Assembly (NCBI GenBank): GCA_012797215.1
Contig: JAAZPN010000006.1
Coordinates: forward strand, 1 to 14,377
DNA length: 14,377 nt
Direction of reading: 5' to 3'
From: Chloroflexota bacterium
Lineage (GTDB): Bacteria > Chloroflexota > Anaerolineae > Anaerolineales > Anaerolineaceae
The notes under the pieces were generated by a model. That model was not told the DNA's origin, did not search any database, and saw nothing but the letters and a program-made list of their open reading frames with translations. Positions 7,603-13,524 of the stretch are shown here, piece by piece. Each line of letters opens with the position of its first letter. Position 1 is the first letter of the stretch. The position numbers were made by a program, and so were the translations under genes.

Positions 7603-8661
7603 TCATTTCAACATCAAGTCTGTCCAGGCGCGCACCCACTCGTCCCGCTTCGCGGCGATGAGCTGCGGGTCCAGGCTGGCAGATTGGGCAGGAATTCCGC
7701 TGGCTCGGGCGAAGTCTTCCGGCAGCGCGGCATCCGGCAGCACCGGAAAGACAAACATCTGCAGCGGCACGTCTTCCTGGAATGGCTTGCTCAGCAGAAA
7801 ATCAATGAATTTTTCAGCCAGGTCGCGCCTGGGCGTGCCTTTTAGAATGCCGGCAAACTCAATCTGCCGCCAACAGGTCCCTTCCGCCACAATGGAGCCG
7901 GTCGGAGACTCCTCGAGCGGCGTCTCGGCATAAATCAGCTCGGCGGCCGGGCTGGACGCATAAGAGACGACCATTGGCTGGCCTCCCCTGCCAGAGGAGC
8001 CGGAAAAATTGGTGTAATAGGCGCTTTCCCAATCCGATACGATTACCACGCCGTTGTCTTTTAGCGCTTGCCACCAACGCTGCCAGCCAGTCTCGCCAAA
8101 TTCTGCCACACTTGCCAGGAAAAACGAAAGCCCCGGTGAGGATGTGGCCGGATTCTCGACCACCAGAAGACCCTTGTAGATGGGCTTGGTCAATTCCTCC
8201 AAAGACTGCGGCAGCGGCAAGCCTTTGCTGGCAAACCAGGCTTTGTCGTAGTTTATGCACACGTCGCCGTAGTTGATGGGAAGCGCCCGGTTTTCGGGGT
8301 CAAGCTTAAATTCCGGTGAAATTTTTGCCAGCGCAGGAGCATCATAAGCGTCAAAAAGCGCATTATCCAGCGCGCGTGAGAGGAAAGTGTTATCCAGCCC
8401 GTAAAACACATCGGCTTCCGGAGCGCCAGAGAGACTGGTGAGTATCAGCCGGTTCAAAGCCGCCCCGGCATCTCCGCCTTTGATGAAGTTTACTTTCACC
8501 TGGTTTTCAGCCTCAAATTGCGCTACGAGTTCCGCGCTGACGGCAAACGAATCGTGCGTCATCACGGTTAGCTGACTGATTTGCTTGCCGGGTGTTTGCC
8601 CTGCGCAGGCCGTAAGGTAAAGCAGCAGCAGCGCCGCGCTTATAAATTTCTTTAGAGTCAT
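7603..8661 (-). CDS. thiB: Thiamine-binding lipoprotein of the ABC transporter
   Basis: 352 residues. A lipoprotein signal (two Lys, then a hydrophobic stretch and LTAC) places the acylated cysteine at residue 19, so the protein is anchored outside the membrane rather than free in a periplasm. The mature part follows the ThiB pattern closely: LTVMTHDSFAVS near 31-42, ADVFYGLDNTFL, INYGDVCINYDKAWF, PATSSPGLSFFLASV, a SYASSPAAEL segment, an AEGTCWRQIEF segment corresponding to the ligand-site EG-x-Y/W region of ThiB, and a VPLQMFVFPV tail. It captures thiamine or its phosphates for ThiP and ThiQ. The ATG overlaps the thiN stop (ATGA, 4 nt), and a strong AGGAGG ribosome binding site sits inside the thiN end. 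Confidence 0.9.
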   Translation of the reverse strand: MTLKKFISAALLLLYLTACAGQTPGKQISQLTVMTHDSFAVSAELVAQFEAENQVKVNFIKGGDAGAALNRLILTSLSGAPEADVFYGLDNTFLSRALDNALFDAYDAPALAKISPEFKLDPENRALPINYGDVCINYDKAWFASKGLPLPQSLEELTKPIYKGLLVVENPATSSPGLSFFLASVAEFGETGWQRWWQALKDNGVVIVSDWESAYYTNFSGSSGRGGQPMVVSYASSPAAELIYAETPLEESPTGSIVAEGTCWRQIEFAGILKGTPRRDLAEKFIDFLLSKPFQEDVPLQMFVFPVLPDAALPEDFARASGIPAQSASLDPQLIAAKRDEWVRAWTDLMLK

Positions 8662-9326
8662 GGTTTTTCCTCCTGGATGGGTAATTCCCGCTTTTGATGG
8701 ATCACAAGGAGCGCGCCGACTTCAAGAGAAACGGTAAACTCGTCCCCTACGCACACATTGCTGATGCCGCGGGTTTGCCAGGGCAGCAGTGTTTCTTGCT
8801 TAAGTGGGTAAGCCAGGCCATCTGTCAGAATGCCCCGCGCTTCACCATGCCAGGGCAGCAGCGATACAAGATCCCCAGGTTGGCAGGCAAGCTTAAGCTC
8901 TGCCCGTGTCAAGAACACTTTGGTAAAACCATCGTCAAAGCGCAGCGCCGCGCCTTGCATGTCTGGTCGGGAGAGGAGCGCCAAATTACCCAGGCTGTGA
9001 TCCAGCCGTCCGCCCAGACCACAGGCAATGATGATATCGCGAAACCCCCGCGCGAGCGCTAAGTCCACAGCCAGCTCCAGGTCGGTCTGGTCTTTTTGGC
9101 TCGGGTAACGCAGGATTTCCACCCCTTTCATCTGGCAGCGCGCTAATTCATCCTCGCTAATGGAGTCAAAGTCCCCCAGCACAAGGTTCGGTTTCAATCC
9201 AAGCGCAAAAAGGTAGCGCAGTCCGCCGTCCACCGCGATGAAGTAATCATCCGGCAGCAGCTTCAGCCGGCGTGGGTCGCGGGCTTCACCATTGACAAAC
9301 AATACCGCTCTTGGGCGCGTACTCAT
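8658..9326 (-). CDS. thiN: Thiamine pyrophosphokinase
   Basis: 222-residue cytoplasmic kinase that transfers pyrophosphate from ATP to thiamine to make TPP. The diagnostic motifs are all present: DGG at 33-35, GDFDS at 51-55, KDQTDLE at 78-84, CGLGGRLDH with Asn114 (102-114), and the C-terminal TRGISN at 185-190 that contributes to the thiamine-binding part. Length matches bacterial ThiN. The frame is open for 51 further codons upstream to 9479, but that stretch is the TPP riboswitch and terminator, so ATG at 9326 is chosen. It comes directly after the terminator U tract, and the only ribosome binding site, GGAAGGG at 9336-9342, lies in the terminator stem. First gene of the thiamine operon. 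Confidence 0.92.
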   Translation of the reverse strand: MSTRPRAVLFVNGEARDPRRLKLLPDDYFIAVDGGLRYLFALGLKPNLVLGDFDSISEDELARCQMKGVEILRYPSQKDQTDLELAVDLALARGFRDIIIACGLGGRLDHSLGNLALLSRPDMQGAALRFDDGFTKVFLTRAELKLACQPGDLVSLLPWHGEARGILTDGLAYPLKQETLLPWQTRGISNVCVGDEFTVSLEVGALLVIHQKRELPIQEEKP

Positions 9327-9327
9327 C

Positions 9328-9356
9328 AAAAAACACCCTTCCGCCTGGGAGGGTGT
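9328..9356 (-). terminator. Riboswitch-controlled attenuator of the thiamine operon
   Basis: On the minus strand ACACCCT (9350-9356) pairs with AGGGTGT (9333-9339) around a 10-nt loop that can add two inner C-G pairs, and is followed by a run of T down to 9328. This is an intrinsic terminator ending one base before the thiN ATG. An alternative pairing is visible: GGAGGG in the 3' part of the aptamer (9373-9378) is complementary to CCCTCC (9348-9353) in the terminator's 5' arm. TPP binding would hold GGAGGG in the aptamer, letting the terminator form. The 3' arm also holds the thiN ribosome binding site, so the same hairpin would hide it. Confidence 0.8.
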
Positions 9357-9365
9357 CTGAAACGC

Positions 9366-9463
9366 TCTCAATCCCTCCGCCGGCATTATCCGGATCAGGT
9401 TCTGCGGGTCAGAAGCTGACTGCTTCCCTCTCAGCCTGAAAAACAGGCTCCCCGTGTGCTTAC
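9366..9463 (-). promoter_or_regulatory. TPP riboswitch (THI element)
   Basis: The conserved core of the thiamine pyrophosphate aptamer is readable on the minus strand. P2 is CGGG(G)/CCCG; P3 is GCCTG-TTTTT-CAGGC; the invariant CTGAGA follows; an optional P3a hairpin is GAAGC/GCTTC; then comes the pyrophosphate-side core GAACCTGATC, with P5 CCGG-ATAATG-CCGG and the closing GCGGAGGGA. P1 is weak. It lies directly ahead of thiN and an attenuator, so it should switch the whole thiN-thiB-thiP-thiQ-DUF402 operon off when TPP is plentiful. Confidence 0.95.
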
Positions 9464-9469
9464 ACGAAT

Positions 9470-9478
9470 AGTTTACCA
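9470..9478 (-). promoter_or_regulatory. Candidate extended -10 promoter of the thiamine operon
   Basis: TGGTAAACT on the minus strand fits an extended -10 (TG-n, then a four-of-six match to TATAAT). It would start the transcript near 9463, immediately at the 5' side of the aptamer. No -35 hexamer is recognisable at the usual distance. Confidence 0.35.
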
Positions 9479-9558
9479 CTTAATTCTGCCTGGAGGTTTC
9501 GTGTATCGACCCTTGGGGCGGCCTTGAGAGGCAGGCGCGGGCATACCAGCCTGTTTCT

Positions 9559-9567
9559 TGATATAAT
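9559..9567 (+). promoter_or_regulatory. Extended -10 promoter of the glycan gene group
   Basis: TGATATAAT is a perfect extended -10 (TG, one base, TATAAT). The predicted start near 9574 leaves a leader of about 50 nt before the ATG at 9625. No -35 hexamer is evident, as is common for extended -10 promoters. It faces away from the thiamine operon promoter about 85 nt to its left. Confidence 0.6.
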
Positions 9568-9624
9568 CCCCCAGCAGGCTTTCAAGATTAGACTGCGCAT
9601 CCTAAAACCGGATTTTACGCATTC

Positions 9625-11697
9625 ATGGACGAAAACACCACCAGCATTCCTACCACTTCCCGATTTACCGCCTTCGCGCGCAAGTTCTGGTTTCCTTTTT
9701 TCTTGCTGCTGCTCACCATTCTCACTTATGGGCTGCTGACCTACCGCCAGGGCTTTTATTTGGACGACTGGTACATCATCCTCTTCAAGGAAAAGCTGGG
9801 CAACGAAGGCTTTCTGCTTTATTTTTCCAAAGACCGCCCATTCCTCTCGTACCCCTATGTGGTCCTGATGGCAATCTTCGGGGAATCCGCTGTGAGCTGG
9901 GCCATTTTCGCGCTGGTGATGCGCTGGGTGACCACCTGCGCCTTCTGGCAGCTGCTGAACAAACTTTTCCCTGATAAAAAGAAGCTTTGGGTCTGGGCGG
10001 CGGTGCTCTTCGCGGTCTACCCGGGTTTCAGGTTTCATTGGTTCGCGATTATGTACGCGTTCGCGTACATCTTCCTGACTTTTTACTTTTTGTCTTTCCT
10101 CAGCATGGCCAAGGCGCTTGAAAACGCCGCCAAACCCACGCGCTACGCTTTGTGGACCCTGCTCGGGCTGGTATTCCTTTTAATAGGAATTGTGCCCCAG
10201 GAGTATTTCTTCGGGATGGAGCTTTTTCGTCCAATTTTGTTATTCCTCCTGATTAAACGCGCGCAGAGCCCCGACCGAAAGGGAGTTCTGCGCAAGACCT
10301 TCCTGCATTGGCTGCCCTACCTGGCGGTCTTCGTCGGCTTCACCGTTTACCGCATCCTGCACAGCAGCACCTATGCCTACCAGGTCGGCGTGTTGGACCA
10401 GCTTGCCGCCGCTCCACTTCCCACCCTGCTCGGGCTGGCAAAGCAGGCGGTCATCTCTGTTGCAGACGCGCTCGCTTTCTCGTGGTGGAAAGCCTTTAAA
10501 GTGGTAGCACAAAACCGCTTCCTGCCTGGCGGCATTCCAATGGTGGCTGTAATTCTTGCCGGTCTGGCGCTGCTGCTCGTGGGCCTCTTCCCCCGCGAAA
10601 AAAGCGCCAAACTCCCCTTCCAAAAGCGGCAGGGCTGGCACCTGATGCTGGCCGGGCTCTTTCTGTGCTTTGTTTCGCTCATCCCCTTCTATGCCGGCGG
10701 CTTTGAGGTGTCTTCCAATTTTCCCTGGAACCGCTTTCTGCTCGCGCTGACCCCCGGCGTGGCCATCTTCCTCACTGGGGCATTGGAGCAAGCTTTCGGC
10801 TCCGATAAACTGAAAGTCTTGCTGCTTGCGCTGGTGTGCTCGGTGGCTATTGGTTCGCAGTACCTCACATCGCTCGATTTTGTGAAAAACTGGGAGCGCC
10901 AAAAGGATTTTTTCTGGCAGTTGAGCTGGCGCGCGCCCGGTCTTGAACCCGGCACAGCGCTGGTCACGTCCGAAATTTCTTTCGGCCGATACTTCAGCGG
11001 CACTGCCATGAATGGACCGCTCAACCTGATTTACTCCCCACTAGATAACAGCGAGAACATCAACAATATCATCCTGCTCCTGGACGGTCCGCAAAAGCAA
11101 TATGTGCCCGAGTACGTCACGGGGCTCCCAATCGATTACAACCTGCGTGGATTGCGGTTTAGTGGCAATACCGATAAGCTTCTGGTTTTCTCAATGCCAG
11201 AGAACAACTGCTTGCGCGTTCTCTCCCCCACGGGAATCCCCGATAAGGATGTTTCCGCCAGGAAACCAAGCCTGTGGGTAGGTCTCCCAGCGCTTTCTGA
11301 CCTCCAAACAATCATCACCGACCCCGCCCAGCCTGCGCTGCCGCCGGAGAGGTTTTTTGGCCCTGAAGACCGCCATCAATGGTGTTATTATTTTGAGAAA
11401 GCAGACCTCGCGCGCCAAAAGCAAGACTGGCAAACCGTCATTAGGCTTTACGACGATGCCCTCAAGCTGGATTTTGGCCCCAACGCGAGCAGCGAATACG
11501 TGCCGCTCCTGGAAGCATATTTGCGCTCGGACCAGGTGGAAAAAGCTTACCAGCTGCACTCCCAGCTATTTGACTGGTTCCCGGGCGACCGGGCGCATTG
11601 GTGCGCGCTGTTTTGGGATGTTTTGGCGGATGCCAATTTGAGCGCGGCAGACCAAGCCCTTGTGACTGAGATGCTCACGCGCGAAGGCTGCCGCTAA
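9625..11697 (+). CDS. GT-C-like polytopic membrane protein with C-terminal TPR-like region
   Basis: 690 residues with eleven or twelve hydrophobic segments between about 21 and 410, then a soluble C-terminal half. After the first membrane helix an FYLDDWYI stretch places Asp47-Asp48 in the first external loop. This is the position of the catalytic acidic motif in GT-C glycosyltransferases, which take sugars from polyprenyl-phosphate donors outside the membrane. Residues about 585-670 form two or three amphipathic helix pairs of TPR type (EKADLARQKQDWQTVIRLYDDAL and a following AYLRSDQVEKAY). I cannot assign a named family, so enzymatic activity is inference. Context favours it: the next gene encodes a GtrB-like enzyme that makes such donors, 27 nt downstream. 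The ribosome binding site is weak. Confidence 0.7.
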   Translation: MDENTTSIPTTSRFTAFARKFWFPFFLLLLTILTYGLLTYRQGFYLDDWYIILFKEKLGNEGFLLYFSKDRPFLSYPYVVLMAIFGESAVSWAIFALVMRWVTTCAFWQLLNKLFPDKKKLWVWAAVLFAVYPGFRFHWFAIMYAFAYIFLTFYFLSFLSMAKALENAAKPTRYALWTLLGLVFLLIGIVPQEYFFGMELFRPILLFLLIKRAQSPDRKGVLRKTFLHWLPYLAVFVGFTVYRILHSSTYAYQVGVLDQLAAAPLPTLLGLAKQAVISVADALAFSWWKAFKVVAQNRFLPGGIPMVAVILAGLALLLVGLFPREKSAKLPFQKRQGWHLMLAGLFLCFVSLIPFYAGGFEVSSNFPWNRFLLALTPGVAIFLTGALEQAFGSDKLKVLLLALVCSVAIGSQYLTSLDFVKNWERQKDFFWQLSWRAPGLEPGTALVTSEISFGRYFSGTAMNGPLNLIYSPLDNSENINNIILLLDGPQKQYVPEYVTGLPIDYNLRGLRFSGNTDKLLVFSMPENNCLRVLSPTGIPDKDVSARKPSLWVGLPALSDLQTIITDPAQPALPPERFFGPEDRHQWCYYFEKADLARQKQDWQTVIRLYDDALKLDFGPNASSEYVPLLEAYLRSDQVEKAYQLHSQLFDWFPGDRAHWCALFWDVLADANLSAADQALVTEMLTREGCR

Positions 11698-11724
11698 GAA
11701 ACGAACTGGAGAAAACAGGCTGCG

Positions 11725-12696
11725 ATGGAAACTGACCCAACAAAACCCAGCTGCACAGTGGTGATTCCGGTTTACAACAGCGAGCGCAGTTTGCCGCTGC
11801 TGGTGGAACGGCTGCACGCCGCCCTGCCCGCGCTTTGCTCTGAGTATGAAATCATCCTGGTGAATGACGACAGCCGTGACGGCAGTTGGAACGCCATTCA
11901 AGCGCTCTGCGCTGCCAGCCCGCGCGTGTTGGGGATTGACTTGATGCGCAACTTTGGTCAGCACAACGCGCTGCTGTGCGGCATCCGCCGGGCGCGTTAC
12001 GAACTCATCCTGACCATGGATGATGACCTGCAGCACCCACCGGAAGAAGCCTACAAGCTCTTCGCGCGTCTCGCCGAGGGCTTTGATGTGGTTTACGGCG
12101 CGCCCGCCGTCGAAAAACACGGCTTCTGGCGGGATTTATCCTCCCGCTTGATTAAAAAGCTGCTGCACCGGTTGATGAACATCAAAAGCGCCGCAACCGT
12201 CTCGGCCTTCCGCCTATTCCGCGCGGAGATTTGCCAGGCATTTGCCAACTATCAGGGTGCCTTTGTTTCGATTGATGTGCTGCTCAGTTGGGGCACCACC
12301 CGTTTTGCCTCCGTGCTGGTAAATCACCAGCCGCGGGAACACGGCAAGTCAAATTACAGTTTTAAAAAGCTCATGAATCACGCTCTGACGCTGGTGACTG
12401 GCTTTAGCAACGCGCCGCTGCGCTTTGCCAGCATCACCGGCTTTGTCTTCACCGCTTTTGGATTCATCGTCTTGCTCTATGTGCTTATCAGCTACCTCGT
12501 GCGGGGCGGCAGCCTGCCCGGTTTTCCTTTTTTGGCGTCCATCATTTCTATCTTTTCTGGGGTGCAGCTTTTCGCGCTGGGCATTTTTGGCGAGTATTTG
12601 GGCAGAATGTTCAGCCGCACACTGAATAAGCCCGTCTACACCGTGCGCAGCACACTGAACGCCGCGTCCCACAAGGAAGCGGAGGACCAGGCGTGA
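11725..12696 (+). CDS. Family 2 glycosyltransferase, GtrB/ArnC/DPM1-like polyprenyl-phosphate type
   Basis: 323 residues. The cytoplasmic GT-A domain starts with TVVIPVYNSE (11-20), contains VNDDSRDGS (46-54) and the metal-binding TMDDDLQHPPE (97-107), then RNFGQHNALLCG (75-86), all usual for polyprenyl-phosphate sugar transferases. A REHGKSNYSF segment (204-213) is the conserved membrane-interface motif, followed by two membrane helices at about 233-258 and 266-292 as in GtrB and ArnC. It should transfer a sugar from a nucleotide donor to undecaprenyl phosphate on the inner face; the sugar cannot be read from sequence. The start follows the GT-C-like gene by 27 nt and its stop overlaps the next gene, so the group is an operon. 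Confidence 0.9.
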   Translation: METDPTKPSCTVVIPVYNSERSLPLLVERLHAALPALCSEYEIILVNDDSRDGSWNAIQALCAASPRVLGIDLMRNFGQHNALLCGIRRARYELILTMDDDLQHPPEEAYKLFARLAEGFDVVYGAPAVEKHGFWRDLSSRLIKKLLHRLMNIKSAATVSAFRLFRAEICQAFANYQGAFVSIDVLLSWGTTRFASVLVNHQPREHGKSNYSFKKLMNHALTLVTGFSNAPLRFASITGFVFTAFGFIVLLYVLISYLVRGGSLPGFPFLASIISIFSGVQLFALGIFGEYLGRMFSRTLNKPVYTVRSTLNAASHKEAEDQA

Positions 12697-13442
12697 GCCC
12701 GGAGCCTGCTGCCCCTTCTCCGGTGGAGCTTTCAGCGCTGGATGAAGCCCGCTTTGGGGTGAAGTCCGCGCGCGCCCGCGTGGTGAGCGCAGAAAACCTG
12801 CCCAGCGTGCTGGAATTCTGCGCCGCCCAGCAGGTGGAATTCCTGGTGGCGCGCTGCCCTACCACGGACTTCAGCGCTGTGCACGCCATGGAAGCTGCCG
12901 GCTTTCAGCTGATGGACACGCTGCTCTATTTGCGCTTTGACTTGAAGAAACAACCAATTCCCCCAAACGAAAGCAGTGTCCGCATCCGGCCGGCGCGTCC
13001 GGATGAAGTAACCCAGGTTGGAGCTCTGGCCCGCTCCGCGTTCACAAACTTTTACGGTCATTACCACGCCGACCCGCGTCTGGACCCCCGCGAATGCACC
13101 GAGGTTTACGTCTCCTGGGCGCAGCGCTGCTGCCTTGAACCATCTGCCGCCAGCCTGGTGCTGGTCGCCGAAGCGGAAGGTCGGCTGGTGGGCTTCAGGG
13201 CGCTGCGGATAAACACGCCTGCGCAGGGGGAGTTTATCCTGGCCGGCGTCAGCCCTGAGCATCAACGCCTGGGTATCTACCGCGCCTTCATCGTGGAAGG
13301 ATTGAAATGGTGCCAGGAGCAGGGCGTGGAAGAAGTGTTGAACTCCACGCACGTTGCCAATGTGGCGGTGCAGCGCGCTTGCGCGCGCGTGGGCTTCGAA
13401 CCAGCTTATTCCTGGTACACTTTTCATAAATGGTTCAGTTAA
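12693..13442 (+). CDS. wecD: WecD/RffC-like dTDP-amino-sugar N-acetyltransferase (GNAT)
   Basis: 249 residues, starting at GTG that overlaps the glycosyltransferase stop (GTGA) behind a GGAGG ribosome binding site. WecD acetylates dTDP-4-amino-4,6-dideoxygalactose with acetyl-CoA. The two-part layout matches: an N-terminal domain beginning ALDEARFGVKSARARV (15-30) that corresponds to the 'FFGVNSA' region of WecD, then a GNAT domain from RIRPARPDE (98-105). The segment FYGHYHADPRLDP (120-132) with EVYVSWAQRCC (137-147) is typical of this subfamily. Acetyl-CoA motif A is AGVSPEHQRLGIY (184-196), with Tyr where Gly or Ala is usual. Aligning NVAVQRACARVG (223-234) with E. coli WecD puts Cys230 at the place of its catalytic tyrosine. 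The WecE neighbour supports the role; the exact acyl group is uncertain. Confidence 0.82.
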   Translation: MSPEPAAPSPVELSALDEARFGVKSARARVVSAENLPSVLEFCAAQQVEFLVARCPTTDFSAVHAMEAAGFQLMDTLLYLRFDLKKQPIPPNESSVRIRPARPDEVTQVGALARSAFTNFYGHYHADPRLDPRECTEVYVSWAQRCCLEPSAASLVLVAEAEGRLVGFRALRINTPAQGEFILAGVSPEHQRLGIYRAFIVEGLKWCQEQGVEEVLNSTHVANVAVQRACARVGFEPAYSWYTFHKWFS

Positions 13443-13524
13443 GCACCTTGTCTGAGTTTTTTCCGGGCAGGCTTAACCTTGCGCGGTTGCAGGCATCATT
13501 AAAGAATTCAGAACAGAGCAAATT

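Noticed and set aside
9453..9466. Small inverted repeat CGTGT-AAGC-ACACG at the 5' edge of the TPP aptamer
   Set aside because: Only 5 bp, it overlaps P2 of the aptamer, and the predicted transcript start lies within its first arm, so a regulatory role is not supported.
9327..9479. 51-codon upstream extension of thiN in the same frame
   Set aside because: This stretch is the TPP aptamer and terminator; the kinase homology and a normal family length begin at ATG 9326.
9460..10038. 192-codon minus-strand open frame opposite the start of the GT-C-like gene
   Set aside because: Low-complexity, charge-rich translation without a domain; it would overlap the plus-strand promoter and gene.
13443..13524. 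Possible promoter (TTGCGC at 13479-13484, 17 nt, AAGAAT at 13502-13507) in the wecD-wecE gap
   Set aside because: Both hexamers are poor matches, and an 82-nt gap without a terminator fits read-through from the upstream operon.
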